Both the position numbers and the translations under genes were made by a program. From assembly GCA_964420975.1 (NCBI GenBank), contig CAYQVH010000020.1, positions 1 through 64,000 of the forward strand: 64,000 nucleotides of DNA, read 5' to 3'. Within the stretch, counting starts at the first letter, position 1. Each line of letters starts with the position of its first letter. Positions 16,362 to 25,028 of the stretch are shown piece after piece. The notes under the pieces are model-generated. The model was not told the DNA's origin, did no database searches, and saw only the letters and a program-made list of their open reading frames with translations. This stretch comes from Accumulibacter sp964420975. Its GTDB lineage: Bacteria > Pseudomonadota > Gammaproteobacteria > Burkholderiales > Rhodocyclaceae.

Positions 16362-18005
16362 ATGCGGATCACCCTTGTACACCCCGCCGGCTTCAACTTT
16401 GTCCCCGGCCAACCGGATTTTTCGGTGCTCGCCAACCGCATGCCGCCGATCGGCATCCTGCAACTGGCCAGCTGGCTGGACAAGCATGGCCATGCAACGA
16501 CGTTGCACGACTGCCTCGGTCCGTTCGCGCCGGCGGGAATCGCGGCCAATGCGGAAATCGTGCTCGCCAGCGACCCCGATCTGGTCGGCATCAGCGCGAC
16601 GACCTCGAGTTTCATGGACGGCGTGGACCTGGCAGTGCACATCAAGGCGAGGCGGCCACAGGTGCGGATCGTTTTTGGCGCCGTGCATGTCTCGTCGATC
16701 GGCGCCCCGATCCTCGAACACTTTCCTGAAATCGACTACCTCTGCATCGGCGAAGGCGAAGGCTGCCTGCTCGACCTCGCCGATGGCAAGCCCTTGTCCA
16801 CCATTGACAACCTCGTCTACCGCGACGCCGACGGGAGAATCGTCTGTAATCCACGCCGGCCGCGCATCCGCAACCTGGACGAGCTGCCGTTTCCGGCCTA
16901 CGAGAAACTCGCCGGCTTTCCGCACGCCTATCACTTGCCGCTGTTTGCTTACGAGAAGCGCTACGGGGCGACGATGATCACTTCGCGTGGCTGTCCTTAC
17001 ACCTGTTCCTTTTGTGACCGCACGGTCTTCGAGCGCCTCTACAAGACGAACTCGGCGCAATACACCTACGAGCACATGCGCTACCTGCGCGATCATTTTG
17101 GCGTGCATCACATCAACTTCTACGACGACCTGTTCACTGCACACAAAAAACGGGTGACCGAACTTTGCGAACTGCTGATCGCCAAATCGCTCGGAATGCA
17201 CTTCAACTGCGCGATTCGTACCGGTCATACCTCGAACGAAATGCTGCACCTGCTCAAGCGAGCGGGCGCCCTGATGGTCTCGATGGGAATCGAATCCGCC
17301 GATCCGGTGATGATGGAACGGCACAAGGCTGGCGTTACGCTGACCGAGGTGAAGCAGACGGTCGACCAGATCCACGCCGCCGGCCTGCGCGCCAAGGGCC
17401 TGTTCATTTTCGGCCTGCCGGGAGAAACGCCGGAAACGCTGCGACGAACGAGCGACTTCATCCTGGAACTCGATCTCGACGAGATGAACATGACCAAGTT
17501 CAGCCCGATGTACGGCGCACCAATCTGGGACGAGTGCGTCAGCGGCAGGGACGGTGACTTTGTCGAGGACTGGCGCCTGATGAACTGCCTCAACTTCGTT
17601 TACCGGCCGCACGGATTTGCCTCGCGCGAGGAAATGGACGCGCTCTACAACTGGCATGTCAAGCGCTACTACGACAGCAAGCCGTATCGGCGTCGCTTCG
17701 CACAACGCCTCTGGCAACACCGCTGGAGCCTGTGGCACGTCGTCCGACATCTGCCGCAAACGATCGCCGCGGCCCGCTACTTCAGCAGCAACCGCGAGCA
17801 ACTGGAACGTGCGAAGCGCGAGTTCAACCGCCATCCCCGGCAACCGGTCGGCCTACAGCCCTTCCTCAGCCCCGAACTGAGAGCCGACGCAGTCGCTGCG
17901 CTATCGCCGATCCGTGTTTCACGCCGACCGGCAAAGCCCTTGCCCTTGCCCGGCGCTTGCTGTCCGCCAACGCCCCTGACCGCGACGGCGGCGCAGTCAG
18001 TATAA
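16362..18005 (+). CDS. B12-binding domain radical SAM protein
   Basis: This 547-residue protein has an N-terminal cobalamin-binding-type domain (residues 1-140) and a radical SAM core with the CxxxCxxC cluster motif CPYTCSFC (Cys211, 215 and 218). An extended basic C-terminal region follows. B12-dependent radical SAM enzymes often methylate unactivated carbons, and members occur in pigment and lipid pathways. Its place between the PKS block and the halogenase/chorismatase block suggests it tailors the aryl polyene, perhaps by C-methylation; the substrate is inferred. The start is supported by AGGAG 7 bases upstream. Confidence 0.85.
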   Translation: MRITLVHPAGFNFVPGQPDFSVLANRMPPIGILQLASWLDKHGHATTLHDCLGPFAPAGIAANAEIVLASDPDLVGISATTSSFMDGVDLAVHIKARRPQVRIVFGAVHVSSIGAPILEHFPEIDYLCIGEGEGCLLDLADGKPLSTIDNLVYRDADGRIVCNPRRPRIRNLDELPFPAYEKLAGFPHAYHLPLFAYEKRYGATMITSRGCPYTCSFCDRTVFERLYKTNSAQYTYEHMRYLRDHFGVHHINFYDDLFTAHKKRVTELCELLIAKSLGMHFNCAIRTGHTSNEMLHLLKRAGALMVSMGIESADPVMMERHKAGVTLTEVKQTVDQIHAAGLRAKGLFIFGLPGETPETLRRTSDFILELDLDEMNMTKFSPMYGAPIWDECVSGRDGDFVEDWRLMNCLNFVYRPHGFASREEMDALYNWHVKRYYDSKPYRRRFAQRLWQHRWSLWHVVRHLPQTIAAARYFSSNREQLERAKREFNRHPRQPVGLQPFLSPELRADAVAALSPIRVSRRPAKPLPLPGACCPPTPLTATAAQSV

Positions 18006-18042
18006 TTCCGGTTTCCCTTTTTTCCGTTACGGAGCCAGCGAC

Positions 18043-18660
18043 GTGCGTTCGACCGTCTCCCATCCGCCTCTCAGACGCGGCTTGATGGTTCTCGGAACCG
18101 CCCTCCTCGCCAGCTGCGCTGGCGGCCAGGGGACCGGCGCCAACGCCGGCCAGCCGACCTATCTGCGCAGCGGCTTCGCCTGCTGCAACCTGCACTACGA
18201 AGACGACTGGATCAGCGACGCCAATGTGTCGTCACTGCCGTTTATCCCCGCCGGAACGCCGATCAACGTGAAAAGCGTTTCCGGTAGTCGAGCCTACATC
18301 GAGGTCGCCGGCCGGCCGATGCGCATGGGGCTGGATTATGGCTACGAGCGGGAAACGACCGAGCAATGGGTCCACAAGCTGATCGTCCTGGACGATCCGA
18401 AGCTGAGGATTGCCAGCTTCCCAGCACCGGTACGCACCGCGATCAGCAGCGGCCAAGTGATGGTCGGGATGACCAAAGAACAGGCGACCATCGCGCTGGG
18501 CTATCCGCGCGCAGACCTCAACCCGATCCTCAACGCGCCGTTCTGGCGCTACACCTGGTCCAGCTCGGTGCCTTACGCCGTACATTGGAGCGACGGCAAG
18601 GTGAGCAAGGTCGACAGCAATCACGAAGCGATCAAATCGATAACCTATACCGCGTACTGA
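18043..18660 (+). CDS. Putative outer-membrane lipoprotein of unknown function
   Basis: This 205-residue protein has a lipoprotein signal ending LLASC with the lipidated Cys at residue 25. The mature part is soluble, with a short Cys-Cys pair (FACCNLHYEDDW) and mixed beta character. I do not recognise a named family. It starts with GTG 37 bases after the radical SAM gene and ends 32 bases before the halogenase gene, so it is probably cotranscribed with them and could help hold or position the pigment in the outer membrane. Confidence 0.7.
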   Translation: MRSTVSHPPLRRGLMVLGTALLASCAGGQGTGANAGQPTYLRSGFACCNLHYEDDWISDANVSSLPFIPAGTPINVKSVSGSRAYIEVAGRPMRMGLDYGYERETTEQWVHKLIVLDDPKLRIASFPAPVRTAISSGQVMVGMTKEQATIALGYPRADLNPILNAPFWRYTWSSSVPYAVHWSDGKVSKVDSNHEAIKSITYTAY

Positions 18661-18692
18661 GGGTCGCGGCCGCAGCGTTGGGGGACGGGGAG

Positions 18693-20030
18693 ATGCAGCC
18701 AGAAGCTTCGGGCGCCGAGCGCCGGCGGTGTGACGTGCTGGTGATCGGCGGCGGTCCCGCCGGGTCGACGGTGGCGCCGCTGCTGGTCGAGAAAGGCTAC
18801 CACGTCGTCCTGCTGGAAAAGGCTCGTCACCCGCGATTTCATATCGGCGAGTCGCTGCTACCGGCCAACCTGCCGTTGTTTGAGCGCCTCGGCGTCGCCG
18901 ATGAGGTGAAGACGATCGGGATGGAGAAGTGGGGCGCCGAGTTCGTCTCCCCGCATCACGACAGGCCGCAGGCGTTCCACTTCGCCGAAGCCTGGGACAA
19001 ATCGATGCCTTACGCTTATCAGGTAAAGCGCGCGGACTTCGACGCGGTCTTGATCGGCAACGCGGCGCGCAAGGGCGTCGAAGTGTACCAAGGCTGCAAG
19101 GCGAAAGCGGTCGATTTCCTTCCCGATCAGACCGTCGTCGTCCGCGCCCGCGACGACGACAGGCGCGAGTTCGAATGGCTGGCCCGCTTCGTCGTCGACG
19201 CTTCCGGACGCGACACCTTCCTCGCCAATCGTTTCCAGATCAAGCATCGCAACCCGCGGCACAACAGTTCGGCGATCTACGGACATTTCGCGGGTGCGAC
19301 GCGCAACTCCGGGCAAGCGGAAGGCCATATCACCATCTTCTGGTTCGAGCACGGCTGGTTCTGGTTTATCCCGATGCTGGGCGGTGTTACCAGCGTCGGC
19401 ATGGTCACTTGGCCGTATTTCATGAAAACCCGAGGCGAGCGCAGCGTCGAACGCTTTCTGCTCGACGGCATTGCCGCTTGCCCGGCTCTGGCGACACGAC
19501 TGACCAACGCAAGCCTGGTGACCCCGGTCGAGGCGACCGGCAACTTTTCCTACGTCTCCGAGCGCAACCACGGTCGCAATTACCTGCTGCTCGGTGATGC
19601 GTACGCCTTCATCGACCCGGTGTTCTCGTCCGGCGTTCTGCTGGCGATGCACAGCGGCCTGGTCGGTGCCGAAACGATCGACACCTGTCTGCGACAACCG
19701 GCGGCAGCGCCGGTGGCGCTGCGTCGTTTCGACCGCATCATGCGGCACGGTCCGCAGCAATTCTCGTGGTTCATTTATCGGGTAACCAACCCGATCATGC
19801 GCGACTTTTTCATGGGGCCGCGCAATGTCTTTCGGGTCAAGGAAGCGCTGCTCTCGGTACTCGCCGGCGACATCTTCGGCAAGACGCCGATCTGGCGGGC
19901 GCTGCGCCTCTTCAAGCTGATCTACTATCTGGCCAACGTCGTCCAGCCACGGCGCGCGTATCTTGGCTGGAAGCGGCGGCGCTTCAACATCCGCCGCGTC
20001 GACGATCCGGCTCTGACGCCGGCGCCATGA
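18693..20030 (+). CDS. FAD-dependent halogenase
   Basis: This 445-residue flavoprotein carries the hallmarks of flavin-dependent halogenases: the dinucleotide motif GGGPAG (residues 19-24), Lys79 in EKWGAEF where these enzymes carry their catalytic lysine, W-F-W-F-I-P (222-227) matching WxWxIP, and F-I-D-P-V-F-S-S-G (306-314) matching the Fx.Px.Sx.G motif. It should use FADH2, oxygen and chloride or bromide to halogenate an aromatic ring. Beside the chorismatase and the APE genes, it predicts a halogenated aryl polyene of the xanthomonadin kind. The ATG at 18693 is chosen because earlier in-frame sequence is a shadow of the lipoprotein gene. A non-halogenating oxidoreductase is the main alternative. 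Confidence 0.85.
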   Translation: MQPEASGAERRRCDVLVIGGGPAGSTVAPLLVEKGYHVVLLEKARHPRFHIGESLLPANLPLFERLGVADEVKTIGMEKWGAEFVSPHHDRPQAFHFAEAWDKSMPYAYQVKRADFDAVLIGNAARKGVEVYQGCKAKAVDFLPDQTVVVRARDDDRREFEWLARFVVDASGRDTFLANRFQIKHRNPRHNSSAIYGHFAGATRNSGQAEGHITIFWFEHGWFWFIPMLGGVTSVGMVTWPYFMKTRGERSVERFLLDGIAACPALATRLTNASLVTPVEATGNFSYVSERNHGRNYLLLGDAYAFIDPVFSSGVLLAMHSGLVGAETIDTCLRQPAAAPVALRRFDRIMRHGPQQFSWFIYRVTNPIMRDFFMGPRNVFRVKEALLSVLAGDIFGKTPIWRALRLFKLIYYLANVVQPRRAYLGWKRRRFNIRRVDDPALTPAP

Positions 20031-21037
20031 ACCTCTGTCACTCGACCGACCTCTGTCGCGTTCCCGTGACGGCCAGCCGCGGCGACGTTCTCGGCAACAT
20101 GCTGATCGGCTGCCAGCCGCCGTCGGCCAGCCCGCAATGGCCGGTCCAGGCCGTCGCGGCGCCGTTGCTCGGCTACCACGGCAGTTTCATTCGCGAACAG
20201 TGGGCGACCGACGATGGCTGTTGGTCAGGAACCGTCGACGGCATCCGGTACCGGCGCAACCACGAGGTGCTGTTCGGCGTCATCGAAGTCGACGAGCGGG
20301 ACTGGTTGGCCGGGCGATCCGGCAGTGGCTTGCAAAACGCCGCCCGCGAGGCGTACGGCCGGATTTTTCGGCTGCTGTCGACGCAACAACTGCCTCATCT
20401 CTGGCGCGTCTGGAACTACCTCGCCGACATCAACGGCGAAACTGACGGCCTCGAACGTTACCGCCAATTCAACATCGGTCGCTACGACGCTTTCGTCGCC
20501 TTTGGCCGTGCGGCGACTGGCGAGGTCCCGGCGGCGTGCACCCTCGGACTTCGCCACGGCCCCCTGAGCATCGCCTTCATCGCTGGCCGTTGCGCCGCGC
20601 GAGCGGTCGAAAACCCGCGCCAGATCAGCGCCTATCATTACCCGGCGACCTACGGGCCACGCAGCCCGACGTTTTCCCGCGCGGCTCTGGTCACCCTGCC
20701 AAAACAGGAAATTCTATTCGTTTCCGGAACGGCGAGCATCGTCGGCCACGCGACGGCGCACCTCGGCGACGTGACCGCGCAGTGTGGCGAGACACTCGAC
20801 AACGTCGAGGCGGTGGTCGCCGAAGCCAATCGACTCAGCCAGCGGACGCTTTTTGCCTTGCCGGCTTTCTCCTATCGCGTCTATCTACGCGACGACGGCG
20901 ATTTTCCGCGGGTACGCGAACAACTCCGCAAGCGTCTTGGCGACGCAGAGGTGCTTTACATGCAGGCCGACATCTGCCGCCGCGATCTGCTGGTCGAGGT
21001 CGAGGCGATGGCCTCCCACACGATCGACAACCACTGA
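20027..21037 (+). CDS. Chorismatase of the XanB2/Hyg5/FkbO family (hydroxybenzoate-forming)
   Basis: This 336-residue protein matches chorismatases by WNYLADING, LERYRQFNIGRYDAF, SAYHYPATYGPRSPTFSRA, FVSGTASIVGH and QADICRRDLLVEVE. It would cleave chorismate to pyruvate and a hydroxybenzoate or dihydrodiol. A Cys (317), seven residues before the catalytic-type Glu (324), sits where I recall the 3-hydroxybenzoate-forming Hyg5 type having Cys and FkbO not. In Xanthomonas, XanB2 supplies 3-hydroxybenzoate for xanthomonadin, so this gene is the likely starter source for the ligase at 5050. It overlaps the halogenase gene by four bases. Confidence 0.88.
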   Translation: MNLCHSTDLCRVPVTASRGDVLGNMLIGCQPPSASPQWPVQAVAAPLLGYHGSFIREQWATDDGCWSGTVDGIRYRRNHEVLFGVIEVDERDWLAGRSGSGLQNAAREAYGRIFRLLSTQQLPHLWRVWNYLADINGETDGLERYRQFNIGRYDAFVAFGRAATGEVPAACTLGLRHGPLSIAFIAGRCAARAVENPRQISAYHYPATYGPRSPTFSRAALVTLPKQEILFVSGTASIVGHATAHLGDVTAQCGETLDNVEAVVAEANRLSQRTLFALPAFSYRVYLRDDGDFPRVREQLRKRLGDAEVLYMQADICRRDLLVEVEAMASHTIDNH

Positions 21038-21888
21038 TGCGGAGAATCCTCGGCATGCGCTCCCCCCGTTCCTTACTGGCAGTCGTCATCGCCGCTTGCT
21101 CGCTGGCGGCCGCGGCGAGCGAGGAGAAGCCATTATGGGAAGCCGGCGCCGGCCTCGCGGCGTTCAGTTTTCCCTACTACCGAGGCTCCGACCAGAGCAA
21201 CCACTTCGTCATGCCGGTCCCCTACTTCACCTACCACGGCGATTTCTTCAAGGCCGACCGGCACGGCATACGCGGCAGCCTCTTTGACAGTGACCGGATC
21301 GACTTTAGCGTCAGCGTCGCTCTGTCACCACCGGCGAAAAGCAAGGACGTCAAGGCACGCACCGGCATGCCCAATCTCGATGCGACCTTCGAGATCGGTC
21401 CGCAACTGGACCTCACCCTCTGGCGATCGACCGACCGCGCTCGCTTCCTGAAGCTGCTCTTGCCGCTGCGCGCGGCGTTTACGGTCGACCGTTCGCCGCA
21501 GGATGTCGGCTGGGTCTTCCACCCGCGGCTCAATCTGGACGTCACGGATCTGCCGGCGATGCCTGGCTGGAACCTCGGTTTGCTGGCCGGAGTGGTGGTC
21601 GGCAACCAGCGTCAGAACGCCTATTACTATTCGGTAGCGCCGCAGTTCGCAACGCCGACGCGACCGGCGTTTCAGGCGAGCGGCGGCTATGCCGGCAGCC
21701 AGTACCTTATCGCGCTCTCGAAGCGTTTCCCGCAGTTCTGGGTAGGCGCCTTCGCACGTTACGACAACCTCGGCGGCGCGAGTTTCGAAGACAGTCCGCT
21801 GCTCAGGCAAAGGGATTACTTCGCCGCGGGGGTGTCGCTGAGCTGGATTCTCGGTGAGTCATCGACTCGCGTCCGCGTCGATGACTGA
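21037..21888 (+). CDS. MipA/OmpV family outer-membrane protein
   Basis: This 283-residue protein has a signal peptide ending in AAAASEE and a beta-barrel body typical of MipA/OmpV (GAGLAAFSFPYYRGSDQSNHFVMP near the N-terminus, alternating aromatic strands, YFAAGVSLSWILGES near the C-terminus). The ATG at 21037 overlaps the chorismatase stop (TGATG); a second ATG at 21055 would also leave a signal peptide. Its place in this operon suggests a role in outer-membrane placement of the pigment, but the family's functions are varied. Confidence 0.82.
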   Translation: MRRILGMRSPRSLLAVVIAACSLAAAASEEKPLWEAGAGLAAFSFPYYRGSDQSNHFVMPVPYFTYHGDFFKADRHGIRGSLFDSDRIDFSVSVALSPPAKSKDVKARTGMPNLDATFEIGPQLDLTLWRSTDRARFLKLLLPLRAAFTVDRSPQDVGWVFHPRLNLDVTDLPAMPGWNLGLLAGVVVGNQRQNAYYYSVAPQFATPTRPAFQASGGYAGSQYLIALSKRFPQFWVGAFARYDNLGGASFEDSPLLRQRDYFAAGVSLSWILGESSTRVRVDD

Positions 21889-22684
21889 GTGGCGCCGGCA
21901 GGGAGTCTGCTGGGTCGCCTACGAGCGCTTGGCGATGGGGCTCGGCCTCGGCCTGCTGGCACTCGGCTGCCTGGTCTGGCTGCCGTTTGCTGCGCTCCTG
22001 CACGCACTATTGCCGCGTCGCATCGGCCAACGACTCGGCCGCAGCGCGATCCACGGCGGATTTTCCTTTTACGTCGGCGTCCTCGAATCGCTGTGCGGCT
22101 GTCACTTCGACTTGGCCGAACTCGATCAATTGCGCGATCAGGGCCCGTTGCTGCTCGCCGCCAATCACCCGTCGCTGCTCGACGCGGTGCTCATTCTCTC
22201 GCGCCTGCCCGATACGGTCTGCGTGATGAAAGCGGCGCTGATGCGTAACCCGCTCTTCGGTGCCGCGGCCCGCCTGGCGTGCTACATCCGCAATGACTCG
22301 CCGCTGGCGATGGTCGTCGACGCCGACGAGGCGCTGCGGCGCGGTAGCCACCTGTTGATCTTCATCGAAGGGACGCGAACCGGCGAGTTTCCGCTCGATC
22401 CCTGCCTGCCGACGGCCGGCTTGATCTCCCGGCGCAGCCGCGTCGCCGTACAAACCCTGCTCATCGAGTTCTCGACCCCCTATCTCGGCAAACACTGGCC
22501 GCTCAGCCGGCGACCGACCCTGCCACTTTACGGACGCGTCCGTATCGGCCGGAGATTTTCTCCCTCTGCAGACGTCGCCACCACCACGCGCGAGATCGAG
22601 GCGTATTTCCGCACCGAGCTGCTGTCGCAGGCGACGGCGATGGTCGTCCCGGCAGGGCTTCCGCATACGCGCAACGCCCATTGA
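21881..22684 (+). CDS. PlsC-like lysophospholipid acyltransferase
   Basis: This 267-residue acyltransferase has the motif NHPSLLD (His96, Asp101, the H-x4-D catalytic pair) and FIEGTRT further on, with hydrophobic segments at residues 13-45. It probably transfers an acyl, possibly polyenoyl, group to a lipid acceptor. With the LpxL-like enzyme at 6694 and the following glycosyltransferase it forms the likely head-group assembly set. The start overlaps the MipA gene by eight bases. Confidence 0.83.
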   Translation: MTEWRRQGVCWVAYERLAMGLGLGLLALGCLVWLPFAALLHALLPRRIGQRLGRSAIHGGFSFYVGVLESLCGCHFDLAELDQLRDQGPLLLAANHPSLLDAVLILSRLPDTVCVMKAALMRNPLFGAAARLACYIRNDSPLAMVVDADEALRRGSHLLIFIEGTRTGEFPLDPCLPTAGLISRRSRVAVQTLLIEFSTPYLGKHWPLSRRPTLPLYGRVRIGRRFSPSADVATTTREIEAYFRTELLSQATAMVVPAGLPHTRNAH

Positions 22685-23479
22685 GTGGTCGGCGTCGTCT
22701 TTATGCCGGTCACCTCGTCAACCCACCTGGTCATCATTCCCAGCTATAACCCTGGCCGACAAGGCGTCGCCACCGTGCGCGCGGCGCGCGCGCAATGGTC
22801 GCCGATCTGGGTGATCGTCGATGGAAGCGACGACGGCAGCGGCGAGTTGCTGCAGGAGCTGGCGCGCAGCGACGACGGCGTGCGCGTCCTGCAGCAACGC
22901 GCAAACCGCGGCAAGGGCGCTGCCGTGCTCGTTGGCCTCGAGGCGGCAAGCGCCGCCGGCTACACGCACGCGCTGACCATGGACGCGGATGGCCAACACC
23001 CGGCCGATCTCATCCCGGAATTCATGGCGGCTTCGCAAGCGCATCCGGAAGCGATGATCCTCGGCAAACCCGTTTTTGGTGAAGACGCTCCGGCGCTACG
23101 CGTCAAAGGACGACGCGTCTCGAACGGCTGGGCGAACCTCGAAACCTTGTGGACGGGGATCGGCGACTCGCTCTACGGCTTCCGCGTCTACCCGATCGCG
23201 CCGCTGCAAGCGATCATGCGACACCATCGCTGGATGCGCCGCTTCGACTTCGATCCGGAAGCCGTCGTCCGCCTCTGCTGGGCCGGCGTTCCTCCGCTCA
23301 ACCGCGAAGCGCCGGTACGCTACCTACTTCCCGACGAGGGCGGCGTCTCGCATTTCCGCTATCTGCGTGACAATGCGCTGCTGACGTGGATGCACACGCG
23401 ACTGTTTCTTGGCTTCCTGCTCCGCCTGCCGGTGTTGCTCTGGCGGCGTATTGACCGACAGGCGCTCGGGCGTCGCTGA
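22685..23479 (+). CDS. GT2-family glycosyltransferase
   Basis: This glycosyltransferase family 2 protein of up to 264 residues has the nucleotide-sugar motifs IIPSYNPG, VIVDGSDDGS and MDADGQH. The short C-terminal hydrophobic stretch (LFLGFLLRLPVLLW) suggests membrane association. GTG at 22685 follows the acyltransferase stop directly; ATG at 22703 is an alternative that removes six residues. In APE clusters a GT2 domain is often fused with an acyltransferase; here the two are adjacent genes. Confidence 0.85.
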   Translation: MVGVVFMPVTSSTHLVIIPSYNPGRQGVATVRAARAQWSPIWVIVDGSDDGSGELLQELARSDDGVRVLQQRANRGKGAAVLVGLEAASAAGYTHALTMDADGQHPADLIPEFMAASQAHPEAMILGKPVFGEDAPALRVKGRRVSNGWANLETLWTGIGDSLYGFRVYPIAPLQAIMRHHRWMRRFDFDPEAVVRLCWAGVPPLNREAPVRYLLPDEGGVSHFRYLRDNALLTWMHTRLFLGFLLRLPVLLWRRIDRQALGRR

Positions 23480-23481
23480 CG

Positions 23482-24675
23482 ATGAACACCAGCGAACGCT
23501 TTCTGATCGCGATGGCGATCATCTTCAGCGTGCCCTACCTGATCTGGCGCCTGGGACGAACCGACTACTACGCACCGCTGGTCGTCGTCCAGATCCTTGC
23601 CGGCATCCTGCTTGGGCCGGGCATCCTTGGTCGCTTCTTCCCGGACTACTATGGCGCGGTGTTCACGCCGCCGGTGGTGCAATCGCTGAACGGCATCGCC
23701 TGGTGGGCAGTGATGTTGTTCGTGATGATTGCCGGGGTCGAACTCGACCTGCGCCAAGCCTGGCGCCATCGGCGGGAAAGTACGATCACGGCAGGGCTGG
23801 CGCTCGGCGTACCGCTTCTTTTCGGCTGTCTCGCGGCCGTCGTGCTCCTCGTTACGGATGGCTGGCAAGGACCACGGGCCGCGCCCTGGCAGTTCGTCCT
23901 CGGCGTCGGTATGGCATGCGCGGTAACCGCGTTGCCGATCCTGATACTGCTTATGGAGAAGCTTGCCATCCTCCGCCAGCCGATCGGGCAGCGCATCCTG
24001 CGCTACGCGAGTCTCGACGATATCGCGATCTGGGGCGTGCTGGCGCTGATTCTGATGGACTGGGCAAGGCTCGGCCGACAACTGGCCTTCCTGATCGCCT
24101 TCATCCTGCTCGGCGCCGCTTTCCGGCATCTGATGAGGCGCCTGGCGCGAGCGGACCGCTGGTACGTGGCGCTGATCTGGCTCGCCGCATGCGCCTTCGG
24201 CGCCGACTGGTGCGGTCTGCACTTCATGGTTGGCGCCTTCCTTGCCGGCGCGATCATGGACACCGACTGGTTTGATCAGCAGCAGATGGACGCGCTGCGT
24301 CACCATGTGCTGCTGGTCGTGATGCCGGTCTTCTTCCTGAGTACCGGCCTGCGTACCAACTGGACGCTCGGCGGCGAGGCCGTCTTCCTCGCTGCAGGAC
24401 TGCTCCTGCTGGCCTCGGTGAGCGGCAAACTGCTCGGTGTTCATCTTGCCGGCTTCTTCCTCAAGTGGTCGCCCGGAGAAGCGACAATCATTGGCTGGCT
24501 GCTGCAAACCAAGGCCTTGATCATGATCATCTTCGCCAACATCCTGCTCGACAAGGCGATCATCACCAGCGAAGCCTTCACCGCGCTACTGCTGATGGCG
24601 GTCGCCAGCACCATGCTGACGATTCCCGTCGTAGCGCCCAAACTGGCACAGAAAGCTGAACGCCTCTTGTTGTAA
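23482..24675 (+). CDS. CPA2-family cation:proton antiporter
   Basis: This 397-residue membrane protein has about twelve helices and CPA2 (KefB/NapA-like) features such as GILLGPGILG near residues 36-45, MIAGVELDLRQAW and ASLDDIAIWGVLAL with the paired Asp. It lacks the TrkA-N nucleotide-binding domain of Kef proteins. Only two bases separate it from the glycosyltransferase gene, so it is probably the last gene of the second pigment operon, although its link with pigment is unexplained. A role in energising export or in ion homeostasis is possible. Confidence 0.82.
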   Translation: MNTSERFLIAMAIIFSVPYLIWRLGRTDYYAPLVVVQILAGILLGPGILGRFFPDYYGAVFTPPVVQSLNGIAWWAVMLFVMIAGVELDLRQAWRHRRESTITAGLALGVPLLFGCLAAVVLLVTDGWQGPRAAPWQFVLGVGMACAVTALPILILLMEKLAILRQPIGQRILRYASLDDIAIWGVLALILMDWARLGRQLAFLIAFILLGAAFRHLMRRLARADRWYVALIWLAACAFGADWCGLHFMVGAFLAGAIMDTDWFDQQQMDALRHHVLLVVMPVFFLSTGLRTNWTLGGEAVFLAAGLLLLASVSGKLLGVHLAGFFLKWSPGEATIIGWLLQTKALIMIIFANILLDKAIITSEAFTALLLMAVASTMLTIPVVAPKLAQKAERLLL

Positions 24676-24689
24676 TAGCAATCATTCTC
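24671..24689. promoter_or_regulatory. Candidate Fur box upstream of feoA
   Basis: The 19 bases at 24671-24689, including the core AATCATT, match the classic Fur consensus at 13 of 19 positions by hand alignment. They lie 70-88 bases upstream of the feoA start and just overlap the end of the antiporter gene. This fits iron repression of ferrous iron uptake. Confidence 0.5.
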
Positions 24690-24758
24690 ATGTAGACTGT
24701 CGCTTGGCTGGCGGTCGACACGACCGAAGTGGACGAGCACAGGAACGAGAGGAAGGCC

Positions 24759-25028
24759 ATGAAGTCCGGAAAGGGTGTGACGCTGTTTGACCTGCGCGTC
24801 GGCGAGGAGGGAACCGTCAGCGGTGGCGTTGCCGTCGACGCGGATCGTGATCTGGCGCTGCGTCTGTTCGAGATCGGATTCATCGACGGCGAACGCGTCC
24901 GTGTCGTCGCCCGCGGTTACCCCGGCGGCGAGCCGATCGCGGTGCGCGTCGGCAACACGATGTTTGCCCTGCGTCGCTTCGAGGCGGAACAGGTGTGTGT
25001 CACCCCTCGGCGCGAGGTCCGCCAATGA
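24759..25028 (+). CDS. feoA: Ferrous iron transport protein FeoA
   Basis: This 89-residue SH3-like protein has the FeoA features LFDLRVGEEGTV, LALRLFEIGFIDGERVRV, GEPIAVRVGNTMFALRR. FeoA is a small cytosolic partner of FeoB. The ATG at 24759 is preferred because GAGGA lies 5 bases upstream; an upstream in-frame start at 24729 lacks support. Its stop overlaps the feoB start by four bases. Confidence 0.93.
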   Translation: MKSGKGVTLFDLRVGEEGTVSGGVAVDADRDLALRLFEIGFIDGERVRVVARGYPGGEPIAVRVGNTMFALRRFEAEQVCVTPRREVRQ

